A DNA stretch of 64,000 bases from VRUE01 sp963837695 (lineage in GTDB: Bacteria > Actinomycetota > Thermoleophilia > Solirubrobacterales > 70-9), in contig CAWINZ010000005.1 in assembly GCA_963837695.1 (NCBI GenBank), positions 1,302,001-1,366,000 of the forward strand, given 5' to 3'. The position numbers and the translations under genes were made by a program. The notes beneath the pieces are model-generated. The model was not told where the DNA came from and ran no database searches. It was given only the letters and a program-made list of their open reading frames with translations. Positions 57,401 through 64,000 of the stretch are shown piece after piece (within the stretch, counting starts at the first letter, position 1; each line of letters opens with the position of its first letter).

Positions 57401-59153
57401 GAAGGTCTCCGAGAAGGTCGCCGCCGCGCGTAACGCCGCGCCCGGCACCGACCTGATCTCACCCTCCAACAACCACGACCTCTACTCGATCGAGGATCTC
57501 GCCGAGTTGATCGACGAGCTGAAGACGGTCAACCCCGACGTGCGCGTCTCGGTCAAGGTGCCGGTGGTGCCGAACATCGGCACGATCGGCCTCGGCATCG
57601 CCAAGGCGGGCGCCGACATCATCACCCTCTCGGGCTTCGAGGGTGGCACGGGCGCGGCGCGCCAGCACGCGCTGCGCCACGTCGGCCTGCCGTCGGACAT
57701 CGGCACCCGCGCGGTGCACCGGGCGCTGATGGAGGCCGGCCTGCGCAACCGCGTCGAGATCTGGGCCGACGGCGGCTACCGCACCGGTCATGACGTCGTC
57801 AAGCTGCACTGCCTCGGCGCCAACCGGGTCGGCTTCGGCACCCTGGCGATGGTCAGCCTCGGCTGCACGATCTGCCGCGGCTGCCAGCTCGACACCTGCC
57901 ACGTCGGCATCGCCACCCAGATCGAGACGGTCGAGCAGGCCCAGGACCACGGCCTGAAGAAGTTCACCCCGCAGGAGATCGACGTCGCCGCCGAGAGCTG
58001 CGCCCGCTTCTTCTCTGCGATGGGCGAGGAGGTCAAGCAGGTCGTCGCCTCGCTCGGCTATGACCGCGCTCAGGACCTGGTCGGCCGCTACGACCTGCTC
58101 GAGCAGATCTCCCACCACGACCAGGTCGACCTGGCGCCGCTGATCACCCCGCTGGAGGAGTTTCTCGACCTCGAGCCGATCGACCTGCCGGTGGCCGAGG
58201 ACATCGCCGAGGAGCGCGCCGAGGCGGGGCTCGTCGTCGCCCGGCCGATCCGCATGGAGGCCAAGCAGGCCTCGGCGCAGATCGGCGCCCTCGCCGGGGA
58301 AGTCTGCTCCGGCCACACGGTCACCAGCCACTTCCCACGCGCGACCGACGCCAACGACCGCGTGCTCGGCACCGAGCTGGCCGGGGCGATCGCGCGCTCG
58401 CGCATCTTCGAGGACGGGCCCGAGTCCAACGAGGACGTGCTTGCCGACCTCGAGTTCAACGGCGGCTCGGTCGCCGGCCAGGGCCTCGGCGCTTTCAACG
58501 CCTACGGCGTCTCGATCCGGGTCGAGGGAGGCGCCCAGGACGGCGTCGGCAAGGCGATGCTGGGCGGCACCCTCGCCGTGCTCAAGGGCAAGGGGGCCAA
58601 GGGCCAGCGCCTCAACGGCTCGGTCGGCAAGTCGTTTGCCTACGGGGCCCAGCGCGGTCGCCTCTTCGTCCAGGGCTCTGCCGACTCACGCTTCTGCATC
58701 CGCCTTTCCGGTGCCGACGTGGTGCTGGCCGGCGAGCCGGCGGAGGCGATCGACGACGGCCGCGGTTGCGTCGTCGACCGCGCCAACGCCAAGGGCTTCG
58801 CCTTCGAGTACATGACCTCCGGCCGTGCGGTCGTGCTCGGCGACCTCGGTCCCTGGGCCTGCGCCGGGATGACCGGTGGCCGCGTCTACGTCCGCCACAA
58901 CGCCTTCGGCATCGACCGCGAGGCGATCGAAGCTCGCCTGGGCGAGGGCGCCAAAGTCGAGCTCAAGGACCTCGACTCCGAGGCCCTGCTCGACATCGAC
59001 GACCTGCTCAGCCACTACGCCGACGAACTGCGGGCGACCGGTCAGGACGAGGAGGCCGAGCGGATGGGAAGCATGGCCGCCGACGCGGCAAGCAACTTCC
59101 TGATGATCGTCCCGCACAAGGTCCAGGCGGATCCCTCTATTTCGACCGAGTAG
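54477..59153 (+). CDS. gltB: Glutamate synthase large subunit (GltB)
   Basis: 1558 residues, intact. It transfers the glutamine amide to 2-oxoglutarate. A propeptide-like N-terminus of about 38 residues precedes Cys39 (KDACAIYASVRKD), the probable amidotransferase nucleophile. The amidotransferase domain contains CFGHNRYSTNTWPSFKRVQP and HNGEINTVEQLR. The FMN/2-oxoglutarate domain has SSMSFGSQSEPAFRAYAEA and SGFEGGTGAARQHALRH. The 3Fe-4S ligands are Cys1130, Cys1136 and Cys1141 (CTICRGCQLDTCHVG). The C-terminal beta-helix is rich in Gly. No gltD adjoins it, so the electron donor (GltD elsewhere, or ferredoxin) is open. Confidence 0.95.
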   Translation: MSDTQSRELHDEGGPVRYSPERAYRPLVSPPSVEDKDACAIYASVRKDATPSHEPIERAIPALQKMLHRAGNVDGEGDGCGLLLDIPRKIWAEEVRSGGHDPSLTLDDAFAVAHVFVERSQDLEKVQHDARELLGQGGFRILAERIGVVDSPALGPTAREEEPHFWQIAGLVADASHRDRVLFDLLIELERELGVHVPSISATICVYKVMGAPNILGEYYPDLRDERFETIGCFGHNRYSTNTWPSFKRVQPFSVLGHNGEINTVEQLRQEARMLGVPIQPGSSDSQDLNQTIATLVNRDGLSLAEAMEMVVPPIVNEIRSLPEDLHRFYMYLRQAMGPFAQGPVALIARHSDECVFSADALGLRPLWQVETGEDFVFSSEPGVVAVSEMVSEPKPLAPGEKAMVSIDREARHSTLHSHDAMLRIVCDRWLVRNGAEQAGPYDRALETGGPLEGADVPGYSGAGPEEPVKVDDRILAGFGWQRDDVKLVQQMASNGAEPVGSLGYDGPLAALSPERQNLADYFKETVAVVTNPAIDREREMEHFSTRSVFGRRPSIDAAGEDTGTVETSFPVILGGHHGLAPLSDKTYRGIAREHQTYLLEDLWEEFRGRAGAVDISLLESETTRGAIARIKQEAVKKVRDGAELLVLTDRTVYDAERRYLDPHLATSAVDQALKQFRVEPGEENLRRRCGIVLRSASIRNVHDTMLALGLGANGVCPYTMVEVICVEDYRKDIGNLCAALAKGIEKVISTIGIHEVRGYARQFSSIGVRPELAEIFQTEAFAASEKAGIGFDGLDESSNERARILCGDEAAKPAKTFRFYPKVYKAAIATANGSGSYEEYSEKVRDLEAQSPISMRHIMGLKGDKEPLKDHSVVDAGVGHHDYPVVISSMSFGSQSEPAFRAYAEAAKAINVLCVNGEGGEIRDMYGHYRKWRGQQVASGRFGVSAEMINSSYLAEIKIGQGAKPGEGGHLPGKKVSEKVAAARNAAPGTDLISPSNNHDLYSIEDLAELIDELKTVNPDVRVSVKVPVVPNIGTIGLGIAKAGADIITLSGFEGGTGAARQHALRHVGLPSDIGTRAVHRALMEAGLRNRVEIWADGGYRTGHDVVKLHCLGANRVGFGTLAMVSLGCTICRGCQLDTCHVGIATQIETVEQAQDHGLKKFTPQEIDVAAESCARFFSAMGEEVKQVVASLGYDRAQDLVGRYDLLEQISHHDQVDLAPLITPLEEFLDLEPIDLPVAEDIAEERAEAGLVVARPIRMEAKQASAQIGALAGEVCSGHTVTSHFPRATDANDRVLGTELAGAIARSRIFEDGPESNEDVLADLEFNGGSVAGQGLGAFNAYGVSIRVEGGAQDGVGKAMLGGTLAVLKGKGAKGQRLNGSVGKSFAYGAQRGRLFVQGSADSRFCIRLSGADVVLAGEPAEAIDDGRGCVVDRANAKGFAFEYMTSGRAVVLGDLGPWACAGMTGGRVYVRHNAFGIDREAIEARLGEGAKVELKDLDSEALLDIDDLLSHYADELRATGQDEEAERMGSMAADAASNFLMIVPHKVQADPSISTE

Positions 59154-59155
59154 GC

Positions 59156-59503
59156 CTACCGCGTGCGCGAGAGAAGGTCCGCTATAGCTCGCATCTCCGA
59201 GAGCAGGCCGTCGAGCATTTTCTCGGTGTTCGTGTGGATTCTCCACTCGGCGTGCTGGCGGTCGGTCTCGACCTGGTCGATGCGGCGTTCGAGCTTGCCG
59301 AGGCGCTTCTCTGTGCGGCGCTCGCTCTTGCGGATGCGCTTCTTCGTGTAGGTCTTGATCTCGGCAAGCTCGGCGCGGATCGCTGCGTTGTCATCCTGCT
59401 CGGCGAGCATCTCCTCGACGCCCGCGCGGACGCGCTCTATCTCTTCGTGCAGGCGCTGCCGGGCCTGCTCGGCGGCTACTGAGGGATCCTGCGGATGGTC
59501 CAC
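59156..59503 (-). CDS. Small coiled-coil protein, unknown
   Basis: 115 residues from the GTG at 59503; TAGAGT (59516-59511) lies 7 nt upstream and overlaps an alternative GTG at 59512, so the inner start is preferred. Highly charged helix: RLHEEIERVRAGVEEMLAEQ, TKKRIRKSERRTEKRLGKLE, HTNTEKMLDGLLSEMRAIAD. No signal or membrane segment. Convergent with gltB. Confidence 0.65.
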   Translation of the reverse strand: MDHPQDPSVAAEQARQRLHEEIERVRAGVEEMLAEQDDNAAIRAELAEIKTYTKKRIRKSERRTEKRLGKLERRIDQVETDRQHAEWRIHTNTEKMLDGLLSEMRAIADLLSRTR

Positions 59504-59554
59504 GGTGCCCACTCTACGGGCGCCGTAGGCCGGAATTTGCGCGGATTGCCCGGT

Positions 59555-60127
59555 TCAGCCTTCGAGCGCGAAGAGGCGGTAGCGCCCGATCGCCAACTCG
59601 TCGCCGTCGCCCAACTTGCCCCACTCGACCAGATCGGCGTTGATGAAGACGCCGTTGAGGCTGCGGTCGTCGAGGACGCGCAGCGACTCGCCTGGTTCGG
59701 AGACGATCAACGCGTGGCGGCGGGAGACGCTGGGGTCGTCGAGGCGGATGTCGGCGGTGACGCTGCGGCCGATCCTGGTCCAGCCGTGCTCTATCTCGAA
59801 GTCGAGAACCTTGCCCTCCTCGTCGCGGCAGACCAGGCGCCGGCTGCCGGGGGCGAGACCCGCACGCGCCTCGTCGAGCCAGCTCGCTGGGGTCGGCTCG
59901 GTTGCGATCTCGAACTCCGCCGTCGTCTGGCCGTGCTCCTGCATCGACTCGAAGATCGAGTCGAGCCTGAAGCTGGAGGATCCACAGCGGGGGCACTCGG
60001 GAAGGCTGTCGTCCTCGCGCAGCGCAAGCTGTGAGCCGCACTCGATACAGAAGTAGGTGCCCGGACCGGGGAAGGTCCCAGCAGCACAGTTCTCAGAAAC
60101 GGAGGTGGGGGTGAGACTGGTGGTGAT
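59555..60127 (-). CDS. Zinc-ribbon FHA-domain protein, ATC start
   Basis: About 190 residues. An N-terminal zinc ribbon (YFCIECGSQLALREDDSLPE then CPRCGSSSFRL) is followed by an FHA phosphothreonine-binding domain: TRIGRSVTADIRLDDPSVSR, RHALIV, DDRSLNGVFINADLVEWGKL. The only standard start in frame (59944) would cut off the ribbon. Upstream, ATC at 60127 lies 6 nt after GGAAGG and gives a normal-looking N-terminus (MTTSLTPTS). TAGGAT (60160-60155) is a likely -10. Probably reads Ser/Thr-kinase signals. Confidence 0.8.
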   Translation of the reverse strand: MTTSLTPTSVSENCAAGTFPGPGTYFCIECGSQLALREDDSLPECPRCGSSSFRLDSIFESMQEHGQTTAEFEIATEPTPASWLDEARAGLAPGSRRLVCRDEEGKVLDFEIEHGWTRIGRSVTADIRLDDPSVSRRHALIVSEPGESLRVLDDRSLNGVFINADLVEWGKLGDGDELAIGRYRLFALEG

Positions 60128-60273
60128 GTCGATCCTTCCGCCGTTGGGAAACCGATCCTAATCCTCTGGACATGGCTCGGCATCCGGGTTTTGCCGCAGC
60201 GATACCCGGGACTCGGCGTCGCTAAACCCCGAGCCTCGCCCGTCGCGGAGCCCGACTAGAATCGCGCCCTCGC

Positions 60274-60792
60274 ATGGGCCCCGTCAGCGCAGAGATCGAG
60301 ATCGACGTTTCCCGCGAGCGCGTCTTCGAGACCATTGCCGACCTGGCGCGCCGACCCTCCTTCACCGATCACTTTCTCAGCGGCTTCCACCTGACCCGGA
60401 TCGAGTCAAGCGGGATCGGCGCCGGCGCCCGGTTTCGCGTCGCCTCGCCGCTGCGCAAGGTCTGGATGGACACGGCGATCGTCGAGTTGGAGCCCCCGCA
60501 CAAGCTGGTCGAGCGGGGTCGTGGCGGACGCGGCAACAGGATCCCCATGACCACGGTCTGGGAGCTGACCGAGGGCAGCGGTTCGCTGACCAGTCTCCGT
60601 GTCTCCTACTGGACCGAGCCGTCGAACCCGCTCGATCGCGCTCTAGAGGCGCTCTCGGGCAACTCGATCTCGACCCAGCGCGGCTGGCGCGAGGCGCTGC
60701 GACGGCTGCGCGATCAGCTCGAGGGCGAGGCCGTCGCCCCCGCCCCGATCGCGGTCGCCGGCGGCAACGCCCACGCGACCGGCATCCCGTAG
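60274..60792 (+). CDS. SRPBCC (START-like) family protein
   Basis: 172 residues. SAEIEIDVSRERVFETIADL starts the typical polyketide-cyclase/START fold; strands IGAGARFRVASPLRKVWMDT and TVWELTEGSGSLTSLRVSYW and a long C-terminal helix (GWREALRRLRDQLEGEA) complete a hydrophobic-pocket protein. TAGAAT (60257-60262) lies 11 nt before the ATG. Ligand unknown. Confidence 0.82.
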   Translation: MGPVSAEIEIDVSRERVFETIADLARRPSFTDHFLSGFHLTRIESSGIGAGARFRVASPLRKVWMDTAIVELEPPHKLVERGRGGRGNRIPMTTVWELTEGSGSLTSLRVSYWTEPSNPLDRALEALSGNSISTQRGWREALRRLRDQLEGEAVAPAPIAVAGGNAHATGIP

Positions 60793-60801
60793 GCGCGCTT
60801 T

Positions 60802-60965
60802 TAGAGCCAGTCCGGAAATCTCCGCGCACGCCTGGCGGCGGCGGACACTGCGCGGTGCGGCGTCCTCAGTCGGCCAAATAGCGCTGCTATTCGGCCTCCC
60901 TGCGTCCTTGCCCCGCTTGGTCCGGCGCTCGCCAGCCGCACACGCAGATTTCCGGACTGGCTCTA
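60802..60965. repeat. Palindromic interspersed element, family C
   Basis: 164 bp with 20-bp terminal inverted repeats (TAGAGCCAGTCCGGAAATCT and its complement). An inner hairpin is GGCCAAATAGC/GCTATTCGGCC. The ends share the pattern AGAGCC-x-x-TCCGG with family B, although the interior differs. TA borders both ends. The right edge runs into the -10 box of the lipoprotein gene. Confidence 0.8.
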
Positions 60966-60982
60966 TAGACTCCTCGCCGCCG

Positions 60983-61531
60983 ATGGTCCGCAACCGCAGA
61001 ACCAGCTTCACCCTGCTCGCCGCGCTCGTCCTGGCGCTGAGCGCGCTGGCGCTCTCGGCCTGCGGCTACTCGAGCGACTCCAAGGACGTTCCCGAGGGCG
61101 AACCGGTGAAGCTCGGCGAGCTCCGCTACAACGTCGTCTTCTCGCGTTTCCTCAATCCTCACGACAACGAGGACTCCGCCTACTTGGTCGGCCAGCCCGA
61201 ACCGCCGGAGGGTCACAGCTATTTCGGCGTCTTCGTCGAAGTTCAGAACAAGAGCGAAGAGACCCAGACGCTCGCCGACTCCTTCACGATCACCGACGCC
61301 GGCCACGAGACCTTTGAGGCGATTCCGAACAAGAGCCTCTACGCGTTCCCCGTCGGTGGCCAGGTCGAGTCGCAGGAACAGATTCCCCTCGTCGACTCGA
61401 CTCCGCAGCAGGGTTCGATCGAGGGTTCCCTGGTGCTCTTCGAGCTGCCGGCCTCGGCGTCCGAGAACCGCCCGCTGACGCTCTCCATCCCGGGCCCCGA
61501 AGGCCCGGCCGCGGTCACGCTCGATCTCTAA
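60983..61531 (+). CDS. Lipoprotein with DUF4352-like domain
   Basis: 182 residues. A lipoprotein signal MVRNRRTSFTLLAALVLALS ends in lipobox LSAC followed by GYSS. The mature part has an immunoglobulin-like pattern: GHSYFGVFVEVQNKSEETQT, LADSFTITDAGHETFEAIPN, GSIEGSLVLFELPA, as in DUF4352/telokin-like proteins. ATG 60983; TAGACT (60966-60971) lies 11 nt upstream and abuts element C. Exported to the outer face of the membrane; function unknown. Confidence 0.8.
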   Translation: MVRNRRTSFTLLAALVLALSALALSACGYSSDSKDVPEGEPVKLGELRYNVVFSRFLNPHDNEDSAYLVGQPEPPEGHSYFGVFVEVQNKSEETQTLADSFTITDAGHETFEAIPNKSLYAFPVGGQVESQEQIPLVDSTPQQGSIEGSLVLFELPASASENRPLTLSIPGPEGPAAVTLDL

Positions 61532-61552
61532 GCGTAGGATTGCCGACAAGGC

Positions 61553-63007
61553 ATGTCCGTCCGTTTGAGATTTGCGATGCGCCTGCAGGCGATCGCCCTT
61601 GCCCTCGCATGTGGCCTGGCGCTTGGAGCCGCCACGCCGGCGGCGGCGGAGTACGCGTTCGTCGGTAAGTGGGGCAGCACGGGTTCGGGCGACGGCCAGT
61701 TCCACGCGCCCTTCGGCATCGCGACGGACAGCGCCGGCAATGTCTACGTCACCGACAACGGCAACGGCCTCGGTCAGAACGACCGGGTCGAGAAGTTCAG
61801 CTCTTCCGGCACCTTCATCACCAAGTGGGGTGGGTTGGGGTCCGGCGACACGCAGTTCGAAAATCCCTGGGGGATCGCCACGGACAGCGCCGATGACGTC
61901 TACGTCGCCGACCTCTCCAACAAGTGGATCAAGAAGTTCGACTCAGACGGCGTCTTCATCAAGAAGTTCGGCGGGCCCGGCTCCGGCGACGGCCAGCTGA
62001 GCTACCCCGCCGGCGTCGCGGTCGATGCTTCGGGCAAGGTCTACGTCACCGATCACGACGCCTCGACGCCGATCGACCGGGTCCAGAAGTTCAAAGAATC
62101 GATCGGGGAATACGTCTACGACCTGCAGTGGGGCGCCACCGGCACGAGCGCAGGGCAGTTCAGGGATCCCCACGATGTCGCCGTCGGCCCCGGCGGCGAC
62201 GTCTACGTCGCCGACCGCACCAACAACCGGATTGAGAAGTTCGACTCCGACGGATTCTTCCTCGCCCAGTGGGGCAAAATGGGCTCCGGCGACGGGGAGT
62301 TCGTCTTCCCCGAGGGTGTCGCGACCGACGCCGCGGGCAACGTCTACGTTGCCGACCGCGGCAACAACCGGATCCAGAAATTCAGCTCGAGCGGGGGCTT
62401 CGTCACCAAGTGGGGTACCAGCGGCGTGGGCGACGGCCAGTTTTCGCAGCCCAACGACGTCACGGTCGATGCGGATGGCAACGTCTACGTCGTCGACACG
62501 GGCAACGACCGGATCCAGAAATTCGCCGGCGACGGCATCCCGTCCGGCGGCGGTGGCGCCGGCGGTGAAGGCAGCAGCGGAGCCGGCGCCGGTGAGGTCA
62601 TCGACGTCAGCAACGAGTTCAAGATCGCGAACACGAAGGTGCTCGCCAAGGACGGCAAGCTCAAATTCGTGCTCAACCTGCCCGCGCCTGGAATCGTCGA
62701 ATCCACCGCAACTGTGATGGGGCCGCCGCGGCCACCCTCGCTCGATCCCTCCCAGCGCCGGCATGAAGGCCACAAGTCGACGGCCTCCAAGGCGAAGAAA
62801 AAGCCGCCGATCATCGTCGCGCGCGGTCGCGCGAGCGCCGCCGCCGCCGGCTCGCTGGCGCTCGTCGTCGCTCCGAACAAGCGCGGGAAGAAGTACCTCG
62901 GCTGGCGGGAAAAGCTGAAGGCTTCGCTGAAGATCACCTACACCCCGAGCGGGGGCGCTCCCAGATCGCGCACCCTCGCGGTGACCTTCAAGCTCAGAGC
63001 CCGGTAG
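61553..63007 (+). CDS. Secreted NHL-repeat beta-propeller protein
   Basis: 484 residues. A signal peptide (LQAIALALACGLALGAATPA) is followed by six NHL blades of about 45-50 residues with the pattern KWGSxGSGDGQFxxPxGIATDxAGNVYVxDxxNxRIxKF. Blade 4 opens with WGATGTSAGQFRDPHDVAVG. After a Gly/Ser-rich linker (GGGGAGGEGSSGAGAGE) comes a basic C-terminal beta-rich domain. TAGGAT (61535-61540) lies 12 nt before the ATG. It overlaps the convergent PBP gene by 14 bp. Extracellular binding role inferred. Confidence 0.85.
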   Translation: MSVRLRFAMRLQAIALALACGLALGAATPAAAEYAFVGKWGSTGSGDGQFHAPFGIATDSAGNVYVTDNGNGLGQNDRVEKFSSSGTFITKWGGLGSGDTQFENPWGIATDSADDVYVADLSNKWIKKFDSDGVFIKKFGGPGSGDGQLSYPAGVAVDASGKVYVTDHDASTPIDRVQKFKESIGEYVYDLQWGATGTSAGQFRDPHDVAVGPGGDVYVADRTNNRIEKFDSDGFFLAQWGKMGSGDGEFVFPEGVATDAAGNVYVADRGNNRIQKFSSSGGFVTKWGTSGVGDGQFSQPNDVTVDADGNVYVVDTGNDRIQKFAGDGIPSGGGGAGGEGSSGAGAGEVIDVSNEFKIANTKVLAKDGKLKFVLNLPAPGIVESTATVMGPPRPPSLDPSQRRHEGHKSTASKAKKKPPIIVARGRASAAAAGSLALVVAPNKRGKKYLGWREKLKASLKITYTPSGGAPRSRTLAVTFKLRAR

Positions 63008-64000
63008 AGAGAACCTGGCCGGCGATCGGGGCGGCCACTTCGCCGCCCGCCGCTTCGGCTTCGACCAGCAGGACGCCGACCGCCAGGCGGGGCTTTTCGG
63101 CCGGGGCGAAGGCGGTGAACCAGGCGTCCTTGATCTGCTCGGGTTCTTCTTCTTCCTCAGTGCCGGGCTTGGGGCCCAGCTCGGCGGTGCCGGTCTTGCC
63201 CGCCACCTGGGCCTCGGGGATCGCGGCGGCGTAGCCGGTCCCTTCGGTGACGACGCCGACCATCAGCTCGGTCAGCTCGTCGGCGATCTTCTTCGACATC
63301 ACCCGCACCGAGTCCGGGTCTGGGCGCAGCTTTTTGTTGGCGATGACCGAGGTCGGCTCGCGGACGCCGCCGTTGCCGATCGTCTGGGCGACGCTCGCCA
63401 TCTGCAGTGGGGTCGCCAGCACCTCTCCCTGTCCGATCGCGGTCACGCCGAGGTCGACTTCTTCGCCGATCTCGGTCGGGAGCGTCGATTCGGGCGGTTC
63501 CACCTCGGCGACGATCCTCGGCGCGTAGAGGGTCGGCGGGGAGTTGAAGCCGAAGCGTTCGGCGACCTCGACGAATTCGTCGTTGCCGATCTTCGGGCCC
63601 AGCGGGGCGAAGTCGGCGTTGCAGGACTCGGCGAAGGCTTCGCGGAAGGTGCCGCCGCAGACCTCGCCGTTGGCATTGCTGATGAAGCGCCCGCCGACGT
63701 TGGCCCCGTCGGTCAGTTCGAATTCGTCGTCGAGTGAGACGACGCCCTTCTGCAGCGCGGCCGTGGTGGTCACCGTCTTGAAGGTCGACCCCGGCGGCTG
63801 CGGCGCCGAGAAGGCCTGGCCGGCGAGGGCGCGGACGTCGCCGCTGCCCACGTCAAGCACGGTGACGCCGCCGGCGCGCCCGGCGAGCGCCGAGACGGCT
63901 GCTTCCTGCAGGTCGGGGTCGATCGTCGTCTTGACCGGCGCCCCCGGTTGCGGCTTGGCTTGGGAGAGGATCCGGGCCGAGCCCTCTTCGCTCACGCCGA
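62994..64000 (-). CDS. Penicillin-binding protein transpeptidase, C-terminal part (5' end outside window)
   Basis: About 335 residues of the transpeptidase domain, open to the window edge. Active-site motifs are in order: SxxK in PQPPGSTFKTVTTTAAL, SxN in AFAESCNADFAPLG, and KTG in AQVAGKTGTAELGP. Upstream, KTTIDPDLQEAAVSAL and GGVTVLDVGSGDVRALAG are typical of PbpA/FtsI-type class B enzymes. It cross-links peptidoglycan outside the membrane. The acidic insertion GTEEEEEPEQIKD after the KTG motif is unusual. Confidence 0.92.
   Translation of the reverse strand, partial: GVSEEGSARILSQAKPQPGAPVKTTIDPDLQEAAVSALAGRAGGVTVLDVGSGDVRALAGQAFSAPQPPGSTFKTVTTTAALQKGVVSLDDEFELTDGANVGGRFISNANGEVCGGTFREAFAESCNADFAPLGPKIGNDEFVEVAERFGFNSPPTLYAPRIVAEVEPPESTLPTEIGEEVDLGVTAIGQGEVLATPLQMASVAQTIGNGGVREPTSVIANKKLRPDPDSVRVMSKKIADELTELMVGVVTEGTGYAAAIPEAQVAGKTGTAELGPKPGTEEEEEPEQIKDAWFTAFAPAEKPRLAVGVLLVEAEAAGGEVAAPIAGQVLSTGL

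Overview
The window is 64 kb of high-G+C DNA, estimated by eye at close to 70%. It looks like an actinobacterial chromosome, and a deep-branching lineage such as Thermoleophilia/Solirubrobacterales fits best. The evidence is CarD, DisA, an F420-type LLM oxidoreductase, many acyl-CoA enzymes, GTG/TTG starts, and a sigH-like sigma factor inside a lysS-clpC-disA-ispD-ispF-cysS-rlmB-sigH order that is best known from Firmicutes. The lineage is an inference; no marker here proves it.

Layout. 1-16.8 kb: the ancestral housekeeping order, interrupted by an aldo/keto reductase, an MFS transporter, a DUF389 membrane protein, a PHP phosphatase, an acyl-CoA ligase and a coiled-coil protein. 16.8-21.5 kb: two secreted PD40 propeller proteins, an AbiEi-like winged-helix protein and a saccharopine-dehydrogenase-like reductase. 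21.6-24.1 kb: a restriction island with a C5 methyltransferase, a NaeI-type endonuclease and a Vsr nuclease. 24.2-35.1 kb: a GNAT protein, tRNA-Thr, a SHOCT membrane protein, a ring-cleavage dioxygenase with a maleylacetate reductase, a PlsC-GpsA fusion, an ECF sigma factor with a membrane partner, a rhomboid protease, a cobalamin-binding-type protein and a CNNM/CBS protein. 35.1-45.9 kb: fatty-acid oxidation genes (3-hydroxyacyl-CoA dehydrogenase, thiolase, three acyl-CoA dehydrogenases, LLM oxidoreductase). Two of these units share a palindromic operator. 45.9-53.9 kb: an M23 peptidase and the overlapping lysA-hom-thrC-thrB cluster. 54-64 kb: glutamate synthase large subunit, FHA and SRPBCC proteins, a lipoprotein, an NHL propeller protein and the C-terminal part of a penicillin-binding protein.

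Three features cut across the gene list. First, families of 75-165 bp palindromic elements lie between genes, and some lie in frame inside genes (cysS, ispD, the end of an acyl-CoA dehydrogenase). Second, more than twenty start codons are preceded by a TANNNT box only 6-12 nt upstream, which suggests widespread leaderless transcription; several divergent gene pairs share the central TA of overlapping boxes. Third, from about 41 to 53 kb almost every gene except thrB, two short genes and most of one acyl-CoA dehydrogenase is broken by single-base indels, mostly one extra G or C. Essential genes are among them, so sequencing or assembly error is more likely than real decay.
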